20,404 nucleotides of DNA, taken from NCBI GenBank assembly GCA_964493515.1, contig CAZBNJ010000026.1:1-20404 (forward strand), written 5' to 3'. A program made the translations under genes and the position numbers. Of this stretch, positions 8,192-15,839 are shown piece after piece. Within the stretch, counting starts at the first letter, position 1. Every line of letters begins with the position of its first letter. The notes beneath the pieces are model-generated. The model was not told where the DNA came from. It saw only the letters and a program-made list of their open reading frames with translations, and searched no databases. This DNA comes from CANRIN01 sp964493515 (GTDB lineage Bacteria; Bacillota; Clostridia; Oscillospirales; JAAYOS01).

Positions 8192-8815
8192 TCAGGATTT
8201 GAAGAGTTCGGCGCAGCTTTTCGCCGTGCTTTCGCAAAACTCGGTTATCTCGCTTTCGGAGAGCACCTTCAGCGCGGGCAGTGCGTCTATCCGCTCGCGG
8301 TGCTGTTCGTACCACGGAAGCGTGCGGTCGCGCCATGCGTCCGCCTCCTGCGCGGCAAGTACGTCCAGCTCCTCGCCGCGGGAGTGCTCGAGCAGCTTCC
8401 ACATCTCGCCGCGGTGGGGCAGAGTGTCGTACAGCCACAGGTCGAGCTTGTCGGTCTCGGAGTAGTATAGCTCGCTGTCGCGCGAGCCGTCCGGCTTTTG
8501 ATAGCGGCGACCGTCGCCGGAGAGGTACACGGTTCTATACCACAGCAGGTCGGTGTACAGATGCACCGCGTAGCCGAGGAAGTAGTTGCTCTCTGCGGCA
8601 ATGCCGCGCAGTTTGCGCGCGATCTCATAGTCGCTCAGATCGGTCTTGCCGTGCATTCCGTAGTGGCTTGCGATCTTCATCTCGCCGCTGTACGGAGTCC
8701 GTGTGTGAACGCCGTCGGGAGCTATCGCGCCGAGCAGATACGCGCCCATGTCGGACGGCTTTAACACCTGCGCGGCAAGGTATGCCGTCTCAAGGTGTAC
8801 CATCGGAAGTGCCAT
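8192..8815 (-). CDS. Zn-dependent phospholipase C family protein (small, cytoplasmic)
   Basis: This 207-residue protein resembles the zinc-dependent phospholipase C / S1-P1 nuclease-like fold. It has an N-terminal MVHLETAYLAA, then GAIAPDGVH, SHYGMHGKTDLSDYE, and the helical metal-binding segment YFLGYAVHLYTDLLW. No signal peptide is present, unlike secreted clostridial alpha-toxins, so it is probably a cytoplasmic relative. No activity should be assumed. The frame stays open 62 codons further upstream, but that extension is arginine-rich shadow sequence inside the upstream topoisomerase gene. The ATG at 8815 has AGGAGGA 6 bases upstream and sits 14 bases after the previous stop. It is wedged between the two topoisomerase subunit genes. 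Confidence 0.85.
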   Translation of the reverse strand: MALPMVHLETAYLAAQVLKPSDMGAYLLGAIAPDGVHTRTPYSGEMKIASHYGMHGKTDLSDYEIARKLRGIAAESNYFLGYAVHLYTDLLWYRTVYLSGDGRRYQKPDGSRDSELYYSETDKLDLWLYDTLPHRGEMWKLLEHSRGEELDVLAAQEADAWRDRTLPWYEQHRERIDALPALKVLSESEITEFCESTAKSCAELFKS

Positions 8816-8829
8816 TTTGTATCCTCCTC

Positions 8830-10824
8830 TTAGCTCACGTCCACCATGTCCAGGAACCGCCAGCCCTCGGTCGCGATGAACTCCTTGCGGCCCGCGAGAT
8901 TGTCGCCCTCGAACAGGTCGAACACCGCGGCTGTGCGCTCGGCGTCCTCCGGCATGACGCGCACAAGGCGTCGGGTCTCGGGATTCATCGTCGTCTGCCA
9001 CATCATCTCGGACGAGTTTTCGCCCAGTCCCTTCGAGCGGGAGATGGTGTACTTTTTGTTTCCGAGCTTTGAGATGATCTCGTTGCGCTCGGCGTCGGTG
9101 TAGGCGAACAGCGATTCCTCGCCGCCGCGCAGCCGTATCTCGTACAGCGGGGTCTCCGCAATGTAGACATATCCCTTGTCGATGAGCGTCGGGGTGAGGC
9201 GGTATATCATCGACAGTATCAGCGTGCGTATCTGATAGCCGTCCACGTCCGCGTCGGTGCAGATTATCACCTTTGACCAGCGGAGATTCGCGAGGTCAAA
9301 GTTTGCCAGATCCTTCGCGCCCTTGTGCGACACCTCGACACCGCAGCCGAGAACTTTCAGCAGGTCGGTGATTATGTCGCTTTTGAAGATGCGCGGCAGG
9401 TCGGCTTTCAGGCAGTTGAGTATCTTGCCGCGCACCGGCATTATCGCCTGAAACTCCGGCTCGCGGCCCTGCTTGACCGAGCCGAGAGCGCTGTCGCCCT
9501 CGACGATGTACAGCTCGCGGCGATCGACGTCACGGGTGCGGCAGTCGACGAACTTCTGCACGCGGTTTGCGAGGTCGATGTTTCCGGTCAGCTTCTTTTT
9601 GATGTTCAGACGTGTGTGCTCCGCCTGCTCGCGCGAACGCTTGTTGATGAGCACCTGCTCGCATATCCTGTCCGCGTCCGCCGGATTTTCGATGAAGTAT
9701 ATCTGAAGCTGCTCCTTCAGGAAGTCGGTCATCGCCTCCTGAACGAAACGGTTGGTTATCGACTTCTTGGTCTGGTTCTCGTAGCTCGTCTGGGTGGAGA
9801 AGTTGGAGGACACGAACACCAGGCAGTCCTGGATGTCCGCAAAGCCTATCTTCGCCTCGCCCTTGGTGTACTTGTTGTTGTTGCGCAGATGCTGGTCGAG
9901 CGCGCTTACGAACGCGCTGCGCAGGGCCTTGTCCGGCGAGCCTCCGTGCTCCAGCCAGCTCGAGTTGTGGTAGTGCTCGATGACGTTCTGTCGATTGGAG
10001 AACAGGAAGGAACAGGATATCTTGACCTTGTACTCGGGCTTGTCCTCGCGGTCGCGTCCGGAGCGCTCGGTCTGTACGGTGCGCGGATCGGTGATGCGGC
10101 CCTCTTCGCCCGCAAGCTCGGCGACATAGTCGGCAATGCCGTTTTCGTACAGGAAGGTCTCCTCGTCCACGCCGCCGTCGTCGCGCTCGCTGCGTAGGAT
10201 GAAGGTGACGTGAGGATTTACCACCGCCTGACGCTTTAGCATATCGCGGTAGTATTCGATGGGTATGTTTATGTCGGTAAAGACGTCGAGGTCGGGTTTC
10301 CAGCGGTGCAGCGTGCCGGTGCGGTGACCGCCGTACGGCTCGCTCTTCAGTCCGCCGATGTTCTCGCCCTTCTCGAAATGCAGCCCATACTTCTTGCCGT
10401 CGCGCCAGACCGTCACGTCCATATACTCGGACGAATACTGCGTGGCGCACGAGCCGAGGCCGTTGAGACCGAGCGAATACTCATAGCCGTCGCCGCTCTC
10501 ATACTTGCCGCCGGCGTACAGCTCGCAGTAGACCAGCTCCCAGTTGAAGCGCTCCTCCTTGGGGTTGTAGTCGACCGGGCAGCCGCGCCCGAAGTCCTCC
10601 ACCGAGATGGAGAGATCTCTGTGGCGGGTGAGTATTATCTTGTTGCCGAAGCCTGTGCGCGCCTCGTCTATCGAGTTTGAGATTATCTCGAATACCGCGT
10701 GCTCGCAGCCCTCCAGCCCGTCCGAGCCGAAGATGACGCCGGGGCGTTTGCGGACGCGGTCGGCGCCTTTGAGCGACGATATCGATTCGTTTCCGTATTC
10801 CTGCTTCTTTGCGGGCAAATTCAT
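8830..10824 (-). CDS. Divergent type IIA DNA topoisomerase subunit B (GyrB/ParE-like, GHKL + TOPRIM)
   Basis: This is the ATPase/TOPRIM subunit paired with the A-like subunit at 5955-8171. The 664 residues begin with the GHKL domain: E46 and N50 in FEIISNSIDEA, D78 in EDFGRGCP, and the ATP lid. The canonical GGLHGVG lid is LGLNGLGSCAT here. The TOPRIM domain shows YIVEGDSALGS (E442; canonical GDSAGGS) and CTDADVDGYQIRTLIL (D524, D526, D528). The canonical QRYKGLGEM is SRSKGLGENSSEMMW. Catalytic residues are kept, so the enzyme is expected to be active, but it lies outside the standard GyrB and ParE groups. An in-frame GTG at 10827 is one codon upstream. The ATG at 10824 fits GGAG slightly better. 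The promoter is at 10889-10918. Confidence 0.9.
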   Translation of the reverse strand: MNLPAKKQEYGNESISSLKGADRVRKRPGVIFGSDGLEGCEHAVFEIISNSIDEARTGFGNKIILTRHRDLSISVEDFGRGCPVDYNPKEERFNWELVYCELYAGGKYESGDGYEYSLGLNGLGSCATQYSSEYMDVTVWRDGKKYGLHFEKGENIGGLKSEPYGGHRTGTLHRWKPDLDVFTDINIPIEYYRDMLKRQAVVNPHVTFILRSERDDGGVDEETFLYENGIADYVAELAGEEGRITDPRTVQTERSGRDREDKPEYKVKISCSFLFSNRQNVIEHYHNSSWLEHGGSPDKALRSAFVSALDQHLRNNNKYTKGEAKIGFADIQDCLVFVSSNFSTQTSYENQTKKSITNRFVQEAMTDFLKEQLQIYFIENPADADRICEQVLINKRSREQAEHTRLNIKKKLTGNIDLANRVQKFVDCRTRDVDRRELYIVEGDSALGSVKQGREPEFQAIMPVRGKILNCLKADLPRIFKSDIITDLLKVLGCGVEVSHKGAKDLANFDLANLRWSKVIICTDADVDGYQIRTLILSMIYRLTPTLIDKGYVYIAETPLYEIRLRGGEESLFAYTDAERNEIISKLGNKKYTISRSKGLGENSSEMMWQTTMNPETRRLVRVMPEDAERTAAVFDLFEGDNLAGRKEFIATEGWRFLDMVDVS

Positions 10825-10888
10825 CACACTCCGTCCAAGTCTTTGTCACAAGAGATTGTGTCCAGTATGACCACAATTATCTAATCAT

Positions 10889-10918
10889 AGTATATCACAA
10901 AAGACTGCCCGAACGCAA
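10889..10918 (-). promoter_or_regulatory. Promoter of the topoisomerase unit
   Basis: On the minus strand, -35-like TTGCGT (10918-10913), an 18-base spacer and -10 TATACT (10894-10889) leave a leader of about 60 bases before the GyrB/ParE-like start. It is back to back with the esterase promoter, with 19 bases between the two -35 boxes. Confidence 0.55.
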
Positions 10919-10937
10919 GTGCGAAAACAGGGCGCGC

Positions 10938-10966
10938 TTGACAACGCGGTCGGGAGAGTGTACAAT
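10938..10966 (+). promoter_or_regulatory. Sigma-A promoter for the esterase gene
   Basis: Consensus -35 TTGACA (10938-10943), a 17-base spacer and -10 TACAAT (10961-10966) lie about 77 bases before the GTG start of the esterase. Confidence 0.8.
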
Positions 10967-11042
10967 GGAATCGTTGCATATACAACTATGTTTGTTTTGG
11001 TCGTGAAAATCAGCACAATTTATTATGAAAGGGGTATTTTCT

Positions 11043-12089
11043 GTGGCAAAAATTATTGCAAACACATATGTGTCCGATCGCGGCTGGACCTGCCGCTCCA
11101 TCGTTTTGGAGCAGGGCACGGCTACGAAAGCGAACGTGAGCCTTGAGATGGTCAAGCGCGGACAGCCTGTGGCGGTGGAGATCGAAAGCGTAAAGACCAA
11201 GGACGGAAAGGTTACCGTAACCCCCGCGCCGTTTGCGTACGGAGCGGAGTGGACGCTGCACGTCGGCAAGAAGACCTATACGCGCGCAGATGTTTCGGAT
11301 GTGAACATAGAAGGGCTGGACGCGTTTTCGGCGGAGAAGGACGGCGACGTACTCTATCGCCTTTACAGCCCGAAGAGCTCGACACCGCGTCCGCTCATCC
11401 TGTTCCTGCACGGCGGCGGAGAGTCCGGATATGACAACGTCATGCAGATGGTCGGCACGGTGGGCGCGATGAAGCTGGCGGAGAGCTACCCTGACATGTA
11501 TGTCATGGCGCCGCAGGCTCCGTCCGATCCTACGCCGAGGGATCTGAACAAAATGCTGCTTAAGCAGACCTTTAAGACGGCGTTCGGGAATGGCAAGTAT
11601 GGCTGGAGCCGCGAATATCTGGCAGGGGTCTGCGACGTCATCCGCAAGATGATAGCGGACGGACAGGTCGACCCGAGCCGCGTCTATGTCACGGGACTTT
11701 CGATGGGCGGCGGCGGTACTCTGCGGATGATGAGCGTCGGCGCGGGCCTGTTCACGGCAGCGGCACCGATATGCCCCACCATGACGCCGGAGACCTATGA
11801 GATACTGCGCGGCCTGGTGGACGCTAAGATCTGGATATCCACCGCGTATGTCGATCACACGATATACCGCCACAAGTACATCGTCGACGGCATTATGGAG
11901 CTGAAGGAGAAGGGGAACAAGGACGCGCATCTGACGCTGTACAGCCCGGAGGAGCTGGAGGCGTACGGTATCGCGACCGAGCCGGATCTGTCCCTGCGCG
12001 AGCTGTTCTCGGAGAACCACTCCTCGTGGATACTGACCTATAACAACGAATACGGCATCATGAGCTGGCTTACCGAGCAGGTCAAGTGA
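11043..12089 (+). CDS. Alpha/beta hydrolase, PHB depolymerase/esterase-like
   Basis: This is a 348-residue predicted serine hydrolase. Residues 1-90 form a beta-rich N-terminal domain, probably Ig-like. The hydrolase domain follows: LILFLHGGGESGYDN (oxyanion region, about 118-132), MYVMAPQAP, the nucleophile elbow VTGLSMGGGG (S220), a likely acid in TAYVDHT (D271), and a His in FSENHSSWI (H326). The architecture resembles intracellular or cell-associated carbohydrate/feruloyl esterases of gut Clostridia, but the substrate is unknown. No signal peptide or lipobox is seen, so it is likely cytoplasmic. An ATG at 11025 is in frame, but the GTG at 11043 is preferred because AAAGGGG lies 8 bases before it. 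The gene is monocistronic, with its own consensus promoter and a following terminator. Confidence 0.85.
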   Translation: MAKIIANTYVSDRGWTCRSIVLEQGTATKANVSLEMVKRGQPVAVEIESVKTKDGKVTVTPAPFAYGAEWTLHVGKKTYTRADVSDVNIEGLDAFSAEKDGDVLYRLYSPKSSTPRPLILFLHGGGESGYDNVMQMVGTVGAMKLAESYPDMYVMAPQAPSDPTPRDLNKMLLKQTFKTAFGNGKYGWSREYLAGVCDVIRKMIADGQVDPSRVYVTGLSMGGGGTLRMMSVGAGLFTAAAPICPTMTPETYEILRGLVDAKIWISTAYVDHTIYRHKYIVDGIMELKEKGNKDAHLTLYSPEELEAYGIATEPDLSLRELFSENHSSWILTYNNEYGIMSWLTEQVK

Positions 12090-12130
12090 TTTTTGCGGAC
12101 GATTCGGGGCACGGATAATTTAGAACGAAG

Positions 12131-12163
12131 AAAAGACGGAGAGCGTACGCTCTCCGTCTTTTT
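12131..12163. terminator. Bidirectional intrinsic terminator
   Basis: The stem GACGGAGAGC/GCTCTCCGTC (10 bp) around GTAC is flanked by AAAA on the left and TTTTT on the right. It can end both the plus-strand esterase transcript and the minus-strand reductase/transglutaminase-remnant transcript. Confidence 0.92.
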
Positions 12164-12172
12164 GCGATAAAT

Positions 12173-12819
12173 TCAACTCAAAAACTCAGCGGGCTTTCGT
12201 ATTGCCGACCGCTCGATGTCGCGAAACATCCGCCTCATGCTCTCCGACTCGCCGCCCCATAGCTCGGAGCAGTAGTCGGCGTTAAGACACATCCGCTCGC
12301 ACCAGTCGAAGCCGACAGGTGTGACGATGACAAAGCCGCCGCCGTCGCTGCCGAACGGACTTGCACCCTGTTTCACGCTCACCATGAACCAAAACATATT
12401 CTTGGCGTAGTATTCGCGTATCTCGTCGACATCGACTGTTTCGCCGTTGTGATTTGCGCCGTCGCTTATGGCAATCGGCAGCCGCCGCGCGAGCCTACGC
12501 CGTGTCTCGATAACCCCGATCGGCTCGCCGCTTTCGTCGAATACGAAGGAATCGTAGGTCGGGTCGAGCAGCACCCAGCGGTTTAATTCGGCGCAGTATG
12601 CCTCGCACACGACGTGGTTGTCGGTGTCGTAAGGGGAGAGCGGGTACATAAACACCACGCGCGCTCGCGGTCCAAGCCGCCGCCGTCTATCTCGGATATG
12701 TGATACCTGTCCTCCAACTCGGTGTTTTCACCGAGCGGATAGACAAGCTCGGTCGCGACACCGCTGTCGACAAATCGGTCAAACATCCGCAGCGCACCGG
12801 CGTATATCTCGAAGCTCAT
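12173..12819 (-). pseudogene. Transglutaminase-like gene, frame-disrupted and lacking the Cys region
   Basis: Two reading frames together look like one damaged gene. The first starts at the ATG at 12819, which overlaps the reductase stop as TAATG. It encodes MSFEIYAGALRMFDRFVDSG and about 35 further residues before going out of frame. The second frame, open to 12173 (codons from about 12673), encodes RARVVFMYPLSPYDTDNHV followed by NRWVLLDPTYDSF, which matches the His and Asp part of the transglutaminase-like (papain-fold) family of Clostridia. The nucleophilic Cys segment that normally lies some 10-20 residues before RVV is absent. The two starts are 161 bases apart, not a multiple of three. 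An internal deletion is the simplest reading. An expressed shorter product from the GTG at 12658 (161 residues) is possible but would lack the catalytic Cys. Confidence 0.7.
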
Positions 12820-13937
12820 TACTCGGCGACCTTCGCTATCTCGGCGAGGTGCTCGATTATCGGCAGGTGCTGCGGGCACTTGCCCTCGCACTGACCGCAC
12901 TGTATGCAGTCGCCCGCGACGCCTCCGTCCTTGGTGGTGTTCTTGTAGCGGTTTTTGAAGCCGGCCTCGTTGTTGAACTGCTTGAAGCCGTTGTACGCGC
13001 TGAATATGCCCGGAATGTTTATCTTCTGCGGGCAGCCGTCGACGCAGTATTTGCACGCGGTGCAGGCTATCTGCGGGATGGCGTTCAGACGCTCGACCGC
13101 CTTTGCGATGACCGACTGCTCGGAGTCGGAAAGCGGCTTGAAGTCTGCCATGTAGCTTACGTTGTCCTCCATCTGGGCCATCGTGGACATGCCGCTGAGC
13201 ACGGTCACGACGCCCTCCAGGCTCGCGGCATAGCGGATCGCCCAGCTCGCGGGGGAGGCGTTCGGGTCGGCGGCGGTGAGCACCTCACGCACGCTGTCCG
13301 CCATGACGGCAAGGCTTCCGCCCTTGACCGGCTCCATTATGACGACCGATTTGCCGTGCTTGCGGACCATCTCGTAGCATCCGCGCGACTGCACGTTCTC
13401 GTTTTCCCAGTCGGCATAGTTTATCTGAAGCTGAACGAACTCGGCCTCGGGGTGCGCGGTGAGCACCCTGTCGATGAAGTCGGGCTTGTCGTGGCAGCTG
13501 AAGCCGACGTGACGGATCTTGCCCTCCGCCTTCTTCCTCATCGCCCAGCCGAACGCGTCCACCTCCTCGACCTTGTCTATCGACTGCGAGGTGAGGTTGT
13601 GCAGCAGATAGAAGTCGAAGTAGCCGGCGCCGGTGCGGTCGAGCTGCTCCTGGAATATCTTGTTCAGCTCGTCCTCGCTCTTGAGATCCCACAGCGGCAT
13701 CTTGGTGGCGAGCTGGAAGCTCTCGCGCGGATAGCGGTCGACCAGACAGGTCTTTGCCGCGCATTCGCTCTTGCCGTTTATGTAGACATACGCCGTGTCA
13801 AAATAGGTGAATCCGTTTTTCATGAACAGGTCGACCATTTTGTTCGTCTGCTCGATGTCCACGTCCTCGCCGATCATCGGCAGGCGCATCAGACCGAAGC
13901 CGAGCTGCTTTATGTCCGAACCGAGATACTTTTCCAT
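12819..13937 (-). CDS. Aldo/keto reductase with C-terminal 2x[4Fe-4S] ferredoxin-like domain
   Basis: This is a 372-residue NAD(P)H-dependent oxidoreductase fused to a ferredoxin-like tail, a type frequent in anaerobic Clostridia. The TIM-barrel part carries the catalytic tetrad D47 and Y52 (FDTAYVY), K79 (ATKM) and H113 (LLHN). The tail has two clusters of cysteines: CTACKYCVDGCP (C292, C295, C298, C302) and CIQCGQCEGKCP (C344, C347, C350, C354). This suggests electron exchange with ferredoxin-type carriers. The substrate is unknown. GGAGG lies 9 bases before the ATG at 13937, and a consensus promoter is upstream. Its stop overlaps by one base the ATG of the broken transglutaminase-like gene. 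Confidence 0.95.
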   Translation of the reverse strand: MEKYLGSDIKQLGFGLMRLPMIGEDVDIEQTNKMVDLFMKNGFTYFDTAYVYINGKSECAAKTCLVDRYPRESFQLATKMPLWDLKSEDELNKIFQEQLDRTGAGYFDFYLLHNLTSQSIDKVEEVDAFGWAMRKKAEGKIRHVGFSCHDKPDFIDRVLTAHPEAEFVQLQINYADWENENVQSRGCYEMVRKHGKSVVIMEPVKGGSLAVMADSVREVLTAADPNASPASWAIRYAASLEGVVTVLSGMSTMAQMEDNVSYMADFKPLSDSEQSVIAKAVERLNAIPQIACTACKYCVDGCPQKINIPGIFSAYNGFKQFNNEAGFKNRYKNTTKDGGVAGDCIQCGQCEGKCPQHLPIIEHLAEIAKVAE

Positions 13938-13989
13938 GTCTCAAATCCTCCAAATCTCCGTAAAACTTGTCGAAAACAACTACATGGCT

Positions 13990-14018
13990 ATTGTATCAGA
14001 CGCGAGTGTAGATGTCAA
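13990..14018 (-). promoter_or_regulatory. Sigma-A promoter for the aldo/keto reductase
   Basis: On the minus strand, consensus -35 TTGACA (14018-14013), a 17-base spacer and -10 TACAAT (13995-13990) lie about 53 bases before the start codon. Confidence 0.85.
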
Positions 14019-14064
14019 GGTTGGGAGGGGATAGATGGATCGGTGAAACTGCAACAGCGTTTAA

Positions 14065-15078
14065 TCAAGCTATACCGAGAGCAGCGTACACATTTTGTAT
14101 ATCGTCATCGCTTTCCGAAAACACGCTGCTTTTTGATGACAATCCAAACACGAGGCTGGTGCTGTCCTCGCCATCTACACGATTTATCAAAACGACGTAT
14201 TTTTCGCCTATTGTTACTTGATCAATAAAAAATGGGAGAAAAATGCTCTCTGGCACGCCGTGGGACGAACCCTTATAAATGGCGTTTACGGTGCATCTGA
14301 ACGTCTCGGTGCCACGCCACTCAGAAACTATCTCACTTTGTGTAGGCGTCACAAGTAAAACAAATTGGCTCTGCTCCACTATTGTATCTATGTCGGTCGA
14401 TGTAGTATACTCTGGGTTGCGGATAGAAACCTCATTGAAATTTTTACTTGATGCGCGCTCTTTTATATATTCAACGACATCTTGTGTGTCGTTAATCGCG
14501 TTTTCTGGGTTCAAGTCGGATTCTGTATATACATCGAATACACTCGCTGTCGAAGAGGACATCTTTTCTATGATATCCATGTTAAGTGGGAGTTTACGCA
14601 TATAAGCTCCGATGTTATCGGTTATAGGGAGAAAAAGGTCGGTGACAGGCGTCATTAAAATATGATCCAGATACACCGAATCGCTCCTGCGTGCAACAAT
14701 TAGGTATTTGTTTCCAACAACATAGTTATACGCTGTACATACATTGTCTGACCACAACAAGATATCGTTATGTACAAGAATGGTTTCATTCTCTGCGGTA
14801 GCACCTTTAACTACTTCGTCCACCACAAATTCCAGCATAAATTCATTTGAATTTTCGTTTCCGACGTAGCCAACAAATGAGCCGCTGACAACATCAGTTG
14901 AACCGTCAACGAGATCAATCAGACTTTTGTCATTGTATTGAGGCATAGGCACAGGGGTATCCCATTCAAAAGTACGGAACACTTCGGGAGAATTAATGGC
15001 GGGAGATTGGACGACTGCCGACTCAGTACAGCCGACAACAAGAACAAACATAAAAATAAGTATAATTAGTTTTTTCAT
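14065..15078 (-). CDS. Predicted lipoprotein with two NTR/TIMP-like domains
   Basis: This is a 337-residue surface lipoprotein. MKKLIILIFMFVLVVGC is a type II signal peptide with the lipobox LVVGC, so C17 would be lipidated and membrane-anchored. Two similar segments follow. The first (about 60-145) reads DVVSGSFVGY, FVVDEVVKG, an ILV strand, VCTAY, then VGNKYLIVARRS and LDHI. The second (about 238-315) reads FVLLVTPTQSEI, CTVNAIYKG, a strand, IGEKYVVLINRV and LVFGL. This order of strands around K-G and G-x-K-Y-L/V-V resembles the OB-like NTR/TIMP fold, but that is pattern reading, not a database match. AAGGAGG lies upstream of the ATG, and the gene starts 15 bases after the metalloprotease stop. 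The region is visibly AT-richer than its neighbours. The metal-chelating N-terminal Cys of animal TIMPs is not present as such, because C17 would be acylated. Confidence 0.75.
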   Translation of the reverse strand: MKKLIILIFMFVLVVGCTESAVVQSPAINSPEVFRTFEWDTPVPMPQYNDKSLIDLVDGSTDVVSGSFVGYVGNENSNEFMLEFVVDEVVKGATAENETILVHNDILLWSDNVCTAYNYVVGNKYLIVARRSDSVYLDHILMTPVTDLFLPITDNIGAYMRKLPLNMDIIEKMSSSTASVFDVYTESDLNPENAINDTQDVVEYIKERASSKNFNEVSIRNPEYTTSTDIDTIVEQSQFVLLVTPTQSEIVSEWRGTETFRCTVNAIYKGSSHGVPESIFLPFFIDQVTIGEKYVVLINRVDGEDSTSLVFGLSSKSSVFSESDDDIQNVYAALGIA

Positions 15079-15093
15079 AAGGGTACCTCCTTC

Positions 15094-15717
15094 TCAATAC
15101 ACTTGCTTAAGGTGGTTCTTGTCTCGGCTTGTTAATGCGGTTATTTCAGAATTATAGGGGTACATAACATCCATAGAATTGCTACTATGCCCATACCAAC
15201 CCATCGCATGACCAATTTCATGAATTATTGTACTTGTATATTGTTTGTAACTGGTACCTGGTATATAAAGGACGCCTATTTTGACATCACCGCCATATAT
15301 TTTGAGCTCTTTTTGCGTGTTGCCATATGTATAGTAGCCTTTCTGTGTAACCAAACTTCCCATTAAGGTAAGTCCGAGTACGTCATCACCCAAGGATATA
15401 CCTTGCTGCTCAAGTTCAGAAAGGTTGCCGCCGAACACAGAAATATCAGGTGTTGAATAAGAATATTGCATATCAAGGGATAACACTGACCCCCATGTAT
15501 TAAATGCGTTAGAACTTTCGAGCATAAGTGGAAATGTCGAGTCATTTGCTGCACTATTAAGTTTTGATATACTATATGTTGGGCTTTTTTCCCATTTCAA
15601 AAATATACTTGGAATATTACCGTATTTGTCTTTGTAGTCAGCATACCAGCAACTAAGAGTACCTAAGTAGGTTGCGGCTGTGCCTAATGGTGCAAGCGAT
15701 AACAAAAGACTGAGCAC
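15094..15717 (-). CDS. Secreted metzincin (matrixin-like) zinc metalloprotease, signal peptide frameshifted
   Basis: The 207 readable residues carry the complete metzincin active site, HEIGHAMGWYGH (166-177), with three zinc-binding His and the general-base Glu. A Met-turn follows in SMDVMYPY (M185). The N-terminal hydrophobic stretch LSLLLSLAPLGTAA looks like the end of a signal peptide. The only open start in this frame is the GTG at 15717, which has no ribosome binding site and no basic n-region. A well-placed AAGGAG and ATG at 15743 encode MKKIISLFL in another frame. Adding one base near 15718-15722 would fuse them into an ideal signal peptide. The gene is therefore either a very recent pseudogene, phase-variable or hit by a sequencing error. 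The mature catalytic domain is intact. It forms a two-gene unit with the downstream lipoprotein. Confidence 0.8.
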   Translation of the reverse strand: MLSLLLSLAPLGTAATYLGTLSCWYADYKDKYGNIPSIFLKWEKSPTYSISKLNSAANDSTFPLMLESSNAFNTWGSVLSLDMQYSYSTPDISVFGGNLSELEQQGISLGDDVLGLTLMGSLVTQKGYYTYGNTQKELKIYGGDVKIGVLYIPGTSYKQYTSTIIHEIGHAMGWYGHSSNSMDVMYPYNSEITALTSRDKNHLKQVY

Positions 15718-15743
15718 AAGAACAAACTAATAATTTTCTTCAT
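15684..15743 (-). other. Well-initiated but out-of-frame signal-peptide start of the metalloprotease
   Basis: The ATG at 15743 has AAGGAG 8 bases upstream (15757-15752). It reads MKKIISLFLCSVFCYRLHH and then meets TAG. The first nine residues are a typical signal-peptide n-region and early h-region. Reading then has to shift by one base to enter the protease frame. See the metalloprotease entry. Confidence 0.7.
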
Positions 15744-15839
15744 TTAATCATCTCCTTAATATAGCTTCATTGCGGATTATTGTAGCATTACTAAGCCTTC
15801 TTGACATATCTGATATATTGTTCTTGATTTTACATCCAC

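Noticed and set aside
8816..9001. 62-codon in-frame N-terminal extension of the phospholipase-like protein
   Set aside because: It lies inside the upstream topoisomerase gene. The strong AGGAGGA site points to the ATG at 8815.
11010..12020. 336-codon minus-strand frame opposite the esterase
   Set aside because: It is an arginine/leucine-rich shadow. The plus-strand gene has a promoter, ribosome binding site, motifs and terminator.
12640..12720. Programmed ribosomal frameshift joining the two transglutaminase-like frames
   Set aside because: No slippery heptamer or stimulatory structure is evident, and even a fused product would lack the catalytic Cys.
12849..14228. 459-codon plus-strand frame opposite the aldo/keto reductase
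   Set aside because: It is antisense to a clear enzyme gene, crosses its promoter, and encodes low-complexity Leu/Arg/Val-rich sequence.
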